NCBI GenBank assembly: GCA_023667845.1
Contig: JAMPIU010000143.1
Location: 126,574-190,573, forward strand
Origin: Dehalobacter sp.
Lineage (GTDB): Bacteria; Bacillota; Desulfitobacteriia; Desulfitobacteriales; Syntrophobotulaceae
Length of the DNA stretch: 64,000 bases
Reading direction: 5' to 3'
Shown piece by piece: positions 1-9,119 of the stretch (its first letter is position 1; each line of letters opens with the position of its first letter). The notes beneath the pieces are model-generated. The model was not told the origin of the DNA, did not search any database, and saw nothing but the letters and a program-made list of their open reading frames with translations. The translations under genes and the position numbers were made by a program.

Positions 1-1678
1 CCTTTTGGTTAAGATAGAACCGCATACCCATGCAGTGGGGGAGTGTTACCGCTGTTCCACAGTGGTTGAGCCCCGGGTTAGCAGGCAGTGGTTTGTCAAA
101 ATGAAGCCTTTAGCTGAACCGGCAATCAAAGTCGTGCAGGATGGCGATCTACAGTTTGTGCCCGACCGTTTTGCCAGGATCTATACAGGCTGGCTGGAAA
201 ATATCCGGGATTGGTGTATATCGCGGCAGCTCTGGTGGGGTCATCGTATTCCGGTTTGGTATTGTCAGGATTGCGGAGCTGAAGTTTGCGTGAAAGAGGA
301 TCCGGCGGCATGTCCGAAATGCGGAAGCCATCACCTGCAGCAGGATCCCGATGTTCTGGATACGTGGTTTTCTTCAGCACTCTGGCCATTCTCAACCATG
401 GGATGGCCCGAAAATACCGCTGAACTGAAACAGTTTTATCCGACGAGTGTTCTGGTTACCGGCAGGGATATTATTTTCTTCTGGGTAGCCCGGATGATTT
501 TTATGGGACTGGAATTCCGGGAAGATGTTCCGTTCCACAAGGTGATGATTCACGGGTTGATTCTTGACCCGCAGGGGCGCAAGATGAGCAAATCACTTGG
601 CAACGGTGTCGATCCGATCGAAGTCATTAATCAATATGGCGCGGACACCCTGAGGTTTATGCTGATCACCGGCAACACACCGGGTAATGATCTGAGATTC
701 CATTTTGAAAAATTAGAGTCCACCAGAAACTTTTTGAATAAAATCTGGAATGCCTCCCGTTTTGTGCTGATGAATCTGGAGGACTACCAATCGGAAGCTA
801 AGGAACAGCCTGCCGGACCGTACGCTGCTGAGCTTACCCTGGCAGACAAATGGATCCTGTCACGCTATGAAGATACGGTTCAGAATGTCACGGCCGCTTT
901 AGAGCGCTTTGACCTTGGGGAAGCCGGCAGACTACTCTATGAATTTATCTGGAATGAATATTGTGACTGGTACATCGAGCTGACTAAAAAACGACTTTAT
1001 ATGAAAGAAAACCAGTCTGAACGCCAGACCGCCCAGCGCATTCTCTTTGAAGTGCTGGAAGGTACAATGAGACTGATTCACCCGTTTATGCCGTTCTTAA
1101 CTGAGGAGATCTGGCAGCATCTGCCCATCAAAGGAAAGACGATTATGCTCAGCTCCTGGCCGCAGGTTGAAGGATATCGCAACGAGCAGGTTGAAAAAGA
1201 TATGAATGTCCTGATGGATATTATCCGGGCAGTGCGCAATATCCGGGCGGAGATGGGTGTCGCTCCGGGCCGCAGGGCAGATATCCTGCTCGTAGCTCCC
1301 GAAAAAGATATGCTCTCGGTTCTACAAAGCGGTCTTGCGGATATCCGGCAGCTTGCAGTTGCGGAAAACATCACAATTTTACAGCAGATGGAGAATAAGC
1401 CGCCGCAGTCTGCCAGTACGGTTCTTACTGGTGTTACCGTTTATATACCACTGAAAGGGCTGCTTGATTTGGACAAAGAAGTGGCCAAGGTCCGCAAGGA
1501 AATCGAAAATATGATCAAGGAACAGAAAAGGCTGGAAGACAAGCTCGGCAACCCAGGGTTTACCTCGAAAGCGCCGGAAGAGGTTGTTCAAAAGGAAAAA
1601 GAGAAACTGGATGATATCATGGTCAGAATGCGTTCTCTAAAACTCAGATTATCCGATTTAAGCGAAGAGCTTGAATAA
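1..1678 (+). CDS. valS: Valine--tRNA ligase, C-terminal part (5' end outside window)
   Basis: Class I aminoacyl-tRNA synthetase that charges tRNA-Val in the cytoplasm. The reading frame is open from the first bases, so the true start lies upstream of the window and about 560 C-terminal residues are seen. A zinc-ribbon-like CxxC...CxxC stretch lies around nt 265-330. The KMSKS signature is encoded at nt 581-595 and is followed by the anticodon-binding domain. The last ~70 residues are a charged helical coiled coil typical of ValRS, which separates it from IleRS and LeuRS. folC follows 21 bp downstream, an arrangement common in Firmicutes (valS-folC), so the two are probably co-transcribed. Confidence 0.96.
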   Translation, partial: LLVKIEPHTHAVGECYRCSTVVEPRVSRQWFVKMKPLAEPAIKVVQDGDLQFVPDRFARIYTGWLENIRDWCISRQLWWGHRIPVWYCQDCGAEVCVKEDPAACPKCGSHHLQQDPDVLDTWFSSALWPFSTMGWPENTAELKQFYPTSVLVTGRDIIFFWVARMIFMGLEFREDVPFHKVMIHGLILDPQGRKMSKSLGNGVDPIEVINQYGADTLRFMLITGNTPGNDLRFHFEKLESTRNFLNKIWNASRFVLMNLEDYQSEAKEQPAGPYAAELTLADKWILSRYEDTVQNVTAALERFDLGEAGRLLYEFIWNEYCDWYIELTKKRLYMKENQSERQTAQRILFEVLEGTMRLIHPFMPFLTEEIWQHLPIKGKTIMLSSWPQVEGYRNEQVEKDMNVLMDIIRAVRNIRAEMGVAPGRRADILLVAPEKDMLSVLQSGLADIRQLAVAENITILQQMENKPPQSASTVLTGVTVYIPLKGLLDLDKEVAKVRKEIENMIKEQKRLEDKLGNPGFTSKAPEEVVQKEKEKLDDIMVRMRSLKLRLSDLSEELE

Positions 1679-1699
1679 ATCTGCAAAGGATTAAGGATA

Positions 1700-3025
1700 A
1701 TGACGGAATACGAAAAGACATTGGAATATATTAAGAATCTGACGAAGTTCGGCATTAACCTCGGACTGGAGCGGATCAAGGCTTTGCTGGATCGTCTGGA
1801 CCACCCGGAAAAGAAATTGAAAGTGATTCATATCGGCGGCACCAACGGGAAGGGATCGACGACGGCAATGCTTCAGTCGATTATGAAGCAGGCCGGTTAT
1901 CGCGCGGGAATGTTTACATCCCCCCACCTTCATGATTTCCGGGAAAGAATCACGATCAACGGAGAGATGATCTCGCCGGAAGATGTGGTTTCAGGGATCA
2001 ATAAGCTAAAACCCCATCTGGAGGAAATGGTGAGTCTCGGGATTGAACATCCGACTGAATTTGAAGTCTGTACGGCGCTGGCCCTGTGTTATTTTGCTGA
2101 AAGACAACCCGATCTGGTCCTTCTGGAGGTTGGTCTCGGCGGTGAAATTGATTCCACCAACGTCGTTACTCCTTTAATATCTGTGCTGACCAGTATTGGC
2201 ATGGATCATATGGATTATCTTGGAGATACGCTTCAAGCAATTACTGGGGTAAAGGCCGGCATTATTAAGGATGGCGTTCCAGTGGTCACTTCCTCGGACA
2301 AGCCGGAAGTTCTGAAGGTCATCGAGGAACGGGCTGCCCAAAAAGGATCCAGAATGATTGAGGTAGGCCGCGATGTACATTGGCGGCACCCGGGTGATGG
2401 TTCGCAGCGTTTTGGCTATGAAGGCTTGTGCTGGTCTTATCCGGACCTGGAGCTCGCGCTTCTTGGGGAACATCAGTTTACCAATGCAGCGGCTGCGCTA
2501 GCTGTCTGTGAAGTATTAGTTGAAACGTATTCCCTGGATATATCTGAAAGTGCTGTCAGGGAAGGTCTCAAAGCAGTCCGCTGGCCGGGCAGGCTGGAAC
2601 TCTTGCTGCGGAATCCGAGAGTTCTTCTGGACGGGGCACATAATGCCGATGGGATGATGTCTCTGGCTAAGGCGCTGCAGCAGTACGCCGGCGGACCTTT
2701 GAGAAGAAACAGGCTGTTGCTTTGTCTTGGCATGCTCAGGGACAAAGAAATAGAAAAAGCCGTTGAGATTATCGCACCGCTGGCCGATAAAATCATCGTG
2801 ACCAAGCCGGATTCCCCAAGGGCTGGTGACTGGGAGTATGTAGCCAGAATCGCGGAGAAGTATCTAACGCAGGAAAACGTATTGACGGTTGAAGATCCTG
2901 CGGGAGCGGTAAGAAAAGGGCTTGAAATAATGAAGCCGGGTGATCTGCTTTGTGTCACCGGCTCCTTGTACATGATCTCCGGGGTAAGAAAATTTTTGCT
3001 GGATCATTATACGCATCAAGAATAA
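1700..3025 (+). CDS. folC: Folylpolyglutamate synthase / dihydrofolate synthase
   Basis: Mur-ligase family enzyme that adds glutamate to dihydropteroate or folates using ATP. The protein has 441 residues, the normal family length. The P-loop GGTNGKGST lies at residues 46-54. The family motif with TSPHLHDFRERI follows at about residues 74-85, and the C-terminal Mur-ligase domain contains DGAHNADG. It starts with ATG after an AAGGAT-type ribosome site. Its 3' end overlaps by 10 bp the 3' end of a convergent gene on the other strand. Assignment is secure. Whether it is bifunctional (FolC) or only an FPGS cannot be told from sequence alone. Confidence 0.95.
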   Translation: MTEYEKTLEYIKNLTKFGINLGLERIKALLDRLDHPEKKLKVIHIGGTNGKGSTTAMLQSIMKQAGYRAGMFTSPHLHDFRERITINGEMISPEDVVSGINKLKPHLEEMVSLGIEHPTEFEVCTALALCYFAERQPDLVLLEVGLGGEIDSTNVVTPLISVLTSIGMDHMDYLGDTLQAITGVKAGIIKDGVPVVTSSDKPEVLKVIEERAAQKGSRMIEVGRDVHWRHPGDGSQRFGYEGLCWSYPDLELALLGEHQFTNAAAALAVCEVLVETYSLDISESAVREGLKAVRWPGRLELLLRNPRVLLDGAHNADGMMSLAKALQQYAGGPLRRNRLLLCLGMLRDKEIEKAVEIIAPLADKIIVTKPDSPRAGDWEYVARIAEKYLTQENVLTVEDPAGAVRKGLEIMKPGDLLCVTGSLYMISGVRKFLLDHYTHQE

Positions 3026-3915
3026 TCCCACTTCACGCAATTTCTGCCGTGTTTTTTTGCTTGGTACAAGCAGGCATCGGCTTTTTCCAATATGCTATGA
3101 CAGTATTCGTAATTGGCCGGTATCATACTGTATCCGCCCACACTGACGGTCAGAGCAGCGTGGCTGCCGGCGGGATTGTTGAACAGTTGGGATATACTGA
3201 CATGGTAACGTATTTTTTCGGCGATTTCACTTCCGGCAGCCGCATCCGTATCCGGAAGAATCACGACAAATTCCTCTCCGCCATACCTGGCCACAAATTC
3301 GTGAGGTTCATTCAAGCATGAGCGGATGATCTGGGCAACTTTAACAAGCGCTTCATCGCCTTTGGAGTGCCCATGCTGGTCGTTGAATTTCTTAAAGAAA
3401 TCAACATCAATCATGATCAGCGAAAGCGGACGCTTGTTGGTGGCTGCAAAGCCAAATTCGGCAGCAAGTTTTTCTTCGAAAAATCGCCGGTTTGGGATCT
3501 CGGTAAGACCATCCAGGTGAGACATTCTTTCCAAGAGTTTTTGCTGATGGATGAACCGTAAAGTGTTCTTGACCCGGGCCTGAATGATTGTTGGCTTAAA
3601 AGGTTTGGTGATATAATCTACAGCACCCAAATTAAACCCTTTTTCTTCATCTTCAATGGAGTCAAGGCTTGTCAGGAAAATAACGGGGATGTTCCTGGTC
3701 CGTTCATCGTATTTTAGCTGTCTGAGAACTTCATAACCATCCATTTCTGGCATTACGATATCCAGCAGGATCAGGTCAGGAGAGCACCTTCTTAGCAATT
3801 CCAGGGCTTGTCTGCCGTTTCTGGCAGAGAGAAACTGATATTCAGCTAAAGTTTTTTTAAGAAAAATAAGATTAAAGTCCTGATCATCCACTGCAAGAAT
3901 CAAATATTCTTCCAT
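3016..3915 (-). CDS. Response regulator with GGDEF (diguanylate cyclase) output domain
   Basis: PleD-like two-domain signalling protein predicted to make cyclic-di-GMP when phosphorylated. Residues 1-120 are a receiver domain with the acidic pocket DDQD near residue 10, phospho-acceptor D52 in LLDIVMPEMDG and K104 in YITKPF. Residues 130-299 are a GGDEF domain whose active-site loop reads GGEEF (212-216), an active variant. The allosteric RxxD I-site expected just before the loop is absent (the equivalent residues are PHEF or similar), suggesting weak product inhibition. I chose the ATG at 3915 because AAGGAAGG lies just upstream. An in-frame extension to 4002 is possible but has no ribosome site. 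No histidine kinase is adjacent. Confidence 0.9.
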   Translation of the reverse strand: MEEYLILAVDDQDFNLIFLKKTLAEYQFLSARNGRQALELLRRCSPDLILLDIVMPEMDGYEVLRQLKYDERTRNIPVIFLTSLDSIEDEEKGFNLGAVDYITKPFKPTIIQARVKNTLRFIHQQKLLERMSHLDGLTEIPNRRFFEEKLAAEFGFAATNKRPLSLIMIDVDFFKKFNDQHGHSKGDEALVKVAQIIRSCLNEPHEFVARYGGEEFVVILPDTDAAAGSEIAEKIRYHVSISQLFNNPAGSHAALTVSVGGYSMIPANYEYCHSILEKADACLYQAKKHGRNCVKWDYS

Positions 3916-4090
3916 ATCGGCATATCCTTCCTTATTGGGATACTTATTTTTCCAGGAAATATTATAACATATTATGGAACTAAAATTTATTTTTATTTGC
4001 ACAATATTTAAGCGCTGATTATATTACCATGTACTAATTATTGCAGCTCCTTCATATGATCGGAATAGAATGATTTGAAGGAGTTGCCTG

Positions 4091-4798
4091 ATGGGAAAAA
4101 AATATAGATCAGGTGTTTTGATTTCAATTATAATGGTAATACTAGGATTATCTGCTGTCGGCTGGTTTGTATGGTATACTGGAAAGATGTTTGTCGGGCT
4201 TGTTTCCTCAGAGACCGCCGTTACCTCAGAAAACCCGTCAGAAACAAACAGTGAGATTCTCAACTTGCCAGAAATCAAACTTTGGACCTGTCAAATCGGT
4301 GTTTATAAGGATAAAGAAAATGCCGAAGCATTGCTGCAGAATTTGCATAACAAGGGCTGGCAGGCCGTGATCATCAGTAAGGAGCCTTATCAGGTTGCGG
4401 TGGGTGCCTTTGGCTCCGATGAAGAGGCGCTTTTTTGTTACCAGGGCTTATTGGAAAACGGTATTGATTCATGGGTCAGGGAAGTGACGTATCCTGCTTT
4501 GCACTATAAGGTCAGCGGCAGCGAAACGGAAACGGTTCTGGAAATCCTCGAGCTGGCGAATTCATTATGTGCAGGTCTTGGACAAGACAATGGTCAAACT
4601 GATGCCGCAGAGAAAATTCAGGATGTTAAAGACAGCGATTATCCGGAAGATTTCAGGCATTTGCAGGATAATTTGAGCGCCCTTAATGCTTCCCTGGATG
4701 GACAGGGGAATCTTCAATATAAGTATAATCAGCAGCTTCTTCAAGTCTTTGCTGAGTATAAAAGGGTTACTTACAAGTATTTTGAACAGAATCCCTGA
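4091..4798 (+). CDS. Membrane-anchored SPOR-domain protein
   Basis: A 235-residue protein with a short basic N-terminus, one transmembrane helix at about residues 8-30 (rich in I, V, L, G) and then a SPOR repeat at about residues 58-130 (starts WTCQIGVYKD, contains YQVAVGAFGSDEEA). SPOR domains bind peptidoglycan lacking stem peptides at division septa or in spore cortex. The C-terminal third is acidic and helical with no recognised domain. A strong GAAGGAG ribosome site precedes the ATG. It stands alone between a divergent response regulator and rex. The exact role is unknown; a cell-wall or septal accessory function is inferred. Confidence 0.8.
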   Translation: MGKKYRSGVLISIIMVILGLSAVGWFVWYTGKMFVGLVSSETAVTSENPSETNSEILNLPEIKLWTCQIGVYKDKENAEALLQNLHNKGWQAVIISKEPYQVAVGAFGSDEEALFCYQGLLENGIDSWVREVTYPALHYKVSGSETETVLEILELANSLCAGLGQDNGQTDAAEKIQDVKDSDYPEDFRHLQDNLSALNASLDGQGNLQYKYNQQLLQVFAEYKRVTYKYFEQNP

Positions 4799-4861
4799 TT
4801 ATTTTGGGTAGGGTCAAAAAACATGATTAAACAGTAATATCTTGCATTTCCTTCGGTTTAA

Positions 4862-4889
4862 TTGCATTTTCTTTAGGTAGTGATATAAT
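4862..4889 (+). promoter_or_regulatory. Predicted sigma-A-type promoter of rex
   Basis: TTGCAT (4862-4867), a 16-bp spacer and a perfect TATAAT (4884-4889) lie about 25-40 bp before the rex start. No clear Rex operator was recognised around it. Confidence 0.55.
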
Positions 4890-4928
4890 TAACTTATCTT
4901 TGAAGTAGACGAAATGGGGGATTTGGAT

Positions 4929-5561
4929 TTGAAAACCTTGAAAATTCCTGAAGCAACGATTATACGGCTTTCCGTATATTCTCGTTATTTGACAGAGATA
5001 GACCGCAAAGGAATCATAACGATTTCTTCAGGTGATATTGCTGAAGGAGTAGGCGTAAGTCCTGCTCAGGTTCGTAAAGACCTTGCTTATTTTGGGGAGT
5101 TTGGGATTCGCGGAGTAGGTTACAATGTCAAAGACTTGCATAAAAATATTCTTCGGATCATGGGTCTCAGCAATGAGTGGAGCGTCTGCCTCGTAGGATT
5201 GGGCAACCTCGGACTGGCCCTGAGTACGTATAAGGGTTTTAAAGAACGCGGATTTTCGATTATTAATATTTTTGACAATGATCCCCAAAAAACTGGGATG
5301 AAGATTAACGATATCGAAGTATTGCCGATTGAAACGATGGAAGAAGTCGTCGCCCAAAACCAGATTCAGATCGGGGCAATAACTGTCCCTGCGTCTGCGG
5401 CCCAGGAAATTGCCGATAAACTTGTTAAAGGCGGAGTCCAGGCCATTTTGAATTTTGCACCTGTGGTTTTAAATGTTCCTCCCACTGTGGAACTCAGAAA
5501 TGTGGATTTGTCTGTAAACCTTGAAGTGCTGACATTTAATCTGGGCGGGAAAATGGCATAG
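4929..5561 (+). CDS. rex: Redox-sensing transcriptional repressor Rex
   Basis: DNA-binding repressor that senses the NADH/NAD+ ratio and controls fermentation and respiration genes. Residues 1-80 form a winged helix ([16 protein letters not shown], then [17 protein letters not shown], the conserved recognition region). Residues 85-210 are a Rossmann domain with GLGNLG near residue 92 for NADH binding, and the C-terminal swapped helix is present. I prefer the TTG at 4929, which follows a GGGGGA ribosome site and gives the usual Rex N-terminus [11 protein letters not shown]. The in-frame ATG at 4914 would place the start on top of that site. Monocistronic, with its own promoter and terminator. 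Confidence 0.95.
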   Translation: MKTLKIPEATIIRLSVYSRYLTEIDRKGIITISSGDIAEGVGVSPAQVRKDLAYFGEFGIRGVGYNVKDLHKNILRIMGLSNEWSVCLVGLGNLGLALSTYKGFKERGFSIINIFDNDPQKTGMKINDIEVLPIETMEEVVAQNQIQIGAITVPASAAQEIADKLVKGGVQAILNFAPVVLNVPPTVELRNVDLSVNLEVLTFNLGGKMA

Positions 5562-5590
5562 AACCTAGAATCGATCATTTGTATATGAAG

Positions 5591-5631
5591 GAAGGTATTC
5601 CAGATACGCTAACGCTGGATGCCTTCTTTTT
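5591..5631 (+). terminator. Intrinsic terminator after rex
   Basis: Imperfect 12-bp stem, GAAGGTATTCCAG (5591-5603) with CTGGATGCCTTC (5615-5626), one bulged base, followed by a T-run. Confidence 0.8.
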
Positions 5632-5744
5632 CTGTTCTAAAATGGATTAAGGCTTTATTAATTTTGTATTTACAGGTAAAATAAGTTATTAAACATTTTT
5701 AAGCAATTTATCAGATGCACAGAGAGCTTTTGGGAGGGAAGAGA

Positions 5745-7346
5745 ATGGCAGACAAGCGTATTTCAATTTACGACACGACGCTGAGGGACGGAGCTCAGGG
5801 AGAAGGCGTTCACTTCTCAGCCAAAGATAAACTTTTCTATATGCAGAAAATGATTGAAGCCGGCATCGACTATGTGGAAGCCGGCTGGCCGGGTGCGAAT
5901 CCCAAAGATGATGAGTTTTACCGTACGATGGCCTCCTGGGCGGATTCTGCCGAAAATCAGGACTGGCGTTTGCGGACGAGGGTCGTTGCATTCGGCAGCA
6001 CTTGCAGGGTCGGCGAATCTCCGGAGAAAAGTGATTCATTGAACGGACTGATTGCTTCAGGAGCGAATACCCTGACGATTTTTGGGAAGACATGGAAACT
6101 TCATGTTGAAACGGTCTTAAGAACAAGCCCACAGGAAAACTTAAGAATCATCAGAGAATCTGTTGAATATCTTGTGAAAGCCGGCAAGGAAGTCTTCTTT
6201 GATGCAGAACACTATTTTGACGGTTGGCAGGACGACCCTGCATTTGCGTTAAGCTGTCTGGAAGCCGCCATGCTTGGTGGAGCGAAAGGACTTGTCCTCT
6301 GTGACACGAATGGCGGTACCTATACCAGGGAGATCACGAACGGGGTGCAGATTGTCAGGCAGGAGCTTTTCCCTGCCATACTTGGTATTCATACTCACAA
6401 TGATGGAGGGCTGGCTGTCGTAAATACGCTGGCGGCTGTTGAGGCAGGAGTGAATCAGATCCAGGGAACCTGGAACGGCTTCGGGGAACGTTGCGGCAAT
6501 GCGAATTTAAGCACACTGATACCCTGGTTGCAGCTGAAATTAGGCTATCAACTGCTTGAACCTGAGGTTCTGCACAATATTTCTTATTTAAGCAGGTATG
6601 TGGCGGAACTCGCCAATTATCCGTTTGATGAGAAACAGCCGTTTGTGGGCAGAAGCGCTTTTGCTCATAAAGCGGGTATGCATGTCGATGCGGTCATGAA
6701 GAATAACAAAACCTTTGAGCACATTGACCCTGCTTCGGTCGGGAATGAACGCCGGGTTCTGATCTCCGATCAATCCGGAAAAGCAAATTTGTGTTTGAAA
6801 ATGCGCCGGTTCAAACCTGAGATTGAAAAAGATGATCCGCTCGTGGAACAGGCGATGGAAAGAATTAAGAATGCCGAAAACGAAGGATTCCAGTATGAGA
6901 CGGCAGAGGGAAGCCTGGATCTGCTATTACTGGAGATCCTCGGCAAATACGAACAGCCGTTTACACTCGAAGATTATCACGTTTGGAGTGATCCGCTGCG
7001 CGGTGAGCTTGACTCTGTAGCGGTTGTGAAAGTGCAGGTCGGAGACAAGCAGGTTCATATTGCAGCCGAGGGAGACGGGCCGGTTCATGCGCTTGACCAA
7101 GCTCTCAGAAGCACTTTGGGTGCCTTTTTCCCGGCTATTGAAGAGAGTGAGCTGACGGACTATAAAGTTAGGGTTCTTGACGGTTCCCGGGGCACAGGTT
7201 CAGTTGTCCGGGTTGTGGTTGAAACAAAGCATGGCGTCAATACTTGGGGAACGATCGGGGTATCCAGCAATATTATTAAGGCCAGCGCCAAAGCGCTGCT
7301 TGATGCGCTCTATCTGGTTATCTTGAGCTCTCAGGGCAAGGCATAG
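5745..7346 (+). CDS. cimA: (R)-citramalate synthase (CimA/2-isopropylmalate synthase-like)
   Basis: Condenses acetyl-CoA and pyruvate to citramalate, the threonine-independent entry to isoleucine synthesis. The protein has 533 residues, which fits the TIGR00977 citramalate synthase family. The N-terminal HMGL-like TIM barrel contains YDTTLRDGAQGEGVHFSA (metal site and catalytic Arg) and the HTHNDGGLAVVNTLA metal ligands. The C-terminal ~130 residues are a LeuA-type allosteric domain, expected to sense isoleucine. I chose the ATG at 5745, preceded by GGGAGGGAAGAG. An extension to 5715 has no ribosome site. Distinguishing citramalate from homocitrate or isopropylmalate synthase rests on family resemblance. 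Confidence 0.88.
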   Translation: MADKRISIYDTTLRDGAQGEGVHFSAKDKLFYMQKMIEAGIDYVEAGWPGANPKDDEFYRTMASWADSAENQDWRLRTRVVAFGSTCRVGESPEKSDSLNGLIASGANTLTIFGKTWKLHVETVLRTSPQENLRIIRESVEYLVKAGKEVFFDAEHYFDGWQDDPAFALSCLEAAMLGGAKGLVLCDTNGGTYTREITNGVQIVRQELFPAILGIHTHNDGGLAVVNTLAAVEAGVNQIQGTWNGFGERCGNANLSTLIPWLQLKLGYQLLEPEVLHNISYLSRYVAELANYPFDEKQPFVGRSAFAHKAGMHVDAVMKNNKTFEHIDPASVGNERRVLISDQSGKANLCLKMRRFKPEIEKDDPLVEQAMERIKNAENEGFQYETAEGSLDLLLLEILGKYEQPFTLEDYHVWSDPLRGELDSVAVVKVQVGDKQVHIAAEGDGPVHALDQALRSTLGAFFPAIEESELTDYKVRVLDGSRGTGSVVRVVVETKHGVNTWGTIGVSSNIIKASAKALLDALYLVILSSQGKA

Positions 7347-7569
7347 GCTTTTGCATTTTTGTCGTAAAAGTGTCAATACACGCTGGACTTGTCAAAAAAA
7401 GGGAATAGTGCTAGACTGATAGAAGACTTAACAGCCGGGGGACGATAACCCGGCTTGTTAATATTATTCTTCCGTAAGGGCCGTATGATTACTTGATCTT
7501 TTTGGGCAGGTCTGCGTGCCACAAGTTTGTAAGCATTATCATAGCTTACATTGATTAAGGGTGTGACAG
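7347..7569 (+). promoter_or_regulatory. Structured leader between cimA and maf, with promoter
   Basis: This gap holds a good promoter, TTGTCA (7389-7394), 17-bp spacer, TAGACT (7412-7417). Just downstream is a GC-rich hairpin of about 10 bp (7430-7439 with 7449-7459, GCCGGG/CCCGGC core), then about 110 nt of untranslated sequence with a second small GGCA/TGCC hairpin near 7505-7520. It does not match a riboswitch class I know. The hairpin could also end cimA transcription, although only a weak T-rich tail follows. Confidence 0.45.
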
Positions 7570-8175
7570 ATGATGTTGGTTTTGGCTTCGGCTTCGCCGC
7601 GGAGGCGTGAGCTTCTGGAGGAATGGGGATATGACTTCAGACTTGTCAGCACTCCGGTCGACGAGTATCTTCCGCCAGATGTTTGGCCTGAGACAGGCGT
7701 ACAGGGTCTTGCCAGACGCAAGGCGCTTTCCGGATTTGAAGCGTGGCTTGATTTAAGTGGTTCGGCTGATGATTTGGTTTTAGGCGCCGATACCATTGTG
7801 GTGCTGGACCATATTGTGCTCGGAAAGCCTGCTGACGAGGAGGAAGCGGAACGAATGCTTCTTAACTTAAGCGGAAAAACCCACCGGGTAATGACCGCGA
7901 TTGCGTTAGCCGCAATGGACAAGGTTCGTCAGCAGATCAGCGTGGAGACTGCTGTTGAGATTACAACTGTGTCTTTTCGGGAGCTGAAGGTTCAGCAAAT
8001 CAAGGATTATATTACGACAGGGGAACCGATGGATAAAGCAGCCGCTTACGGGATTCAGGGCGGAGCTGCCGGGTTTGTGACAGCAGTCAGCGGTTCCTGG
8101 TCGAATGTGGTCGGACTGCCGATGGAGCTTCTGGTGCGAAAGCTTGAGGATAAGGGGATTTCCCCTAAAAAATAA
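7570..8175 (+). CDS. maf: Maf-family nucleoside triphosphate pyrophosphatase
   Basis: House-cleaning hydrolase that converts dTTP/UTP or modified NTPs to the monophosphate and pyrophosphate. It has 201 residues, normal length. Signature LASASPRRRELLEEWG is at the N-terminus, and LGADTIVVLD and GKTHRVMTAIAL follow, as does the conserved YGIQGGAAGF near residue 157. ATG at 7570 is followed by a second ATG at 7573; either is possible, and GGGTGTGACAG lies upstream. The gene heads the maf-radC-mreBCD order known from Bacillus and Clostridia, and radC follows after about 30 bp. Confidence 0.94.
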   Translation: MMLVLASASPRRRELLEEWGYDFRLVSTPVDEYLPPDVWPETGVQGLARRKALSGFEAWLDLSGSADDLVLGADTIVVLDHIVLGKPADEEEAERMLLNLSGKTHRVMTAIALAAMDKVRQQISVETAVEITTVSFRELKVQQIKDYITTGEPMDKAAAYGIQGGAAGFVTAVSGSWSNVVGLPMELLVRKLEDKGISPKK

Positions 8176-8204
8176 AAGATACCTTGAAGCATGAGGGAAA
8201 AGGG

Positions 8205-8888
8205 ATGAATTACCGCCGGCTAAAGGACTTGCCTGAAGATTTAAAACCAAGGGAACGTCTTCATCAGCATGGTCCGGAAAACCTGTCCACCAAAGAAATA
8301 CTGGCGATACTGCTGAGGACCGGTTCAAGAGGGGAAAATGTCCTGGAACTATCTGAACGAATCTTGACGGAAACGGGCGGACTGACTGGCCTGGCCAGAT
8401 TATCCGTTGATGAATTAAAACAGGTTCACGGCATAGGGCCGGCCAAAGCGGCTCAAGTCAAGGCAGCCTTGGAAATCGGCAAACGGAGTGTCTGCGCTGA
8501 TCCTATGTCACGCCCGGTGATCAACACGCCATCAGACGCGGCCGATCTGGTCATGGAGGAGATGCGGAAGCTCGACCGGGAACACTTCAGGATCATACAC
8601 TTAAGCACCCGAAACAATGTACTGGGTATAAGTCCTGTATCGGTCGGGTCTCTCAATTCATCCATTGTGCATCCCAGGGAGTGTTTTAAGGATGCCATCC
8701 GGCGTAACACGAATACAATTATTTTGCTGCATAATCATCCGAGCGGCGATCCTTCGCCCAGCAGGGAAGACCTTGATATTACCAAAAGGCTTGCCGAAGG
8801 CGGAAAAATATTAGGGATTGAGGTATTGGATCATATCATCATCGGGGATAAAAAGTATGTCAGCCTGAAAGAACAGGGGATCATCTAG
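8205..8888 (+). CDS. radC: RadC-family JAB/MPN domain protein
   Basis: 227-residue protein. The N-terminal half has a helix-hairpin-helix region (VDELKQVHGIGPAKAAQVKAA). The C-terminal half is a JAMM metalloprotease-like fold with the zinc motif HNHPSGDPSPSREDLD near residue 175. Despite the name, a direct DNA-repair role is unproven for the family. I chose the ATG at 8205 (start MNYRRLKDLPEDLKPRERL) because GAGGGAAAAGGG directly precedes it; an in-frame ATG at 8184 lies upstream. Its position before mreB is conserved in Firmicutes. Confidence 0.93.
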   Translation: MNYRRLKDLPEDLKPRERLHQHGPENLSTKEILAILLRTGSRGENVLELSERILTETGGLTGLARLSVDELKQVHGIGPAKAAQVKAALEIGKRSVCADPMSRPVINTPSDAADLVMEEMRKLDREHFRIIHLSTRNNVLGISPVSVGSLNSSIVHPRECFKDAIRRNTNTIILLHNHPSGDPSPSREDLDITKRLAEGGKILGIEVLDHIIIGDKKYVSLKEQGII

Positions 8889-9119
8889 CCCGACCTTTAG
8901 CCTAACAATACCACTGTCGAAAGATGACCACAAATATAAAAAAATATTGAAAAATAGGAAATATTCATTAATTTGATGCAAAAAAATGATATAATAAAAC
9001 GATGCCATAGCAATACGAAATATGGTATGAAAAATTCCACTTTGTGGGAGACTGAGAAAAGACTGCCAGGCATCACTTGAAATTTGAAATGATTTATCTT
9101 GAAGGGAGATTTACAAAAC

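Noticed and set aside
7430-7560. Known riboswitch before maf
   Set aside because: I checked for c-di-GMP, c-di-AMP, cobalamin, Moco and preQ1 type motifs by eye and found none; left as unassigned leader.
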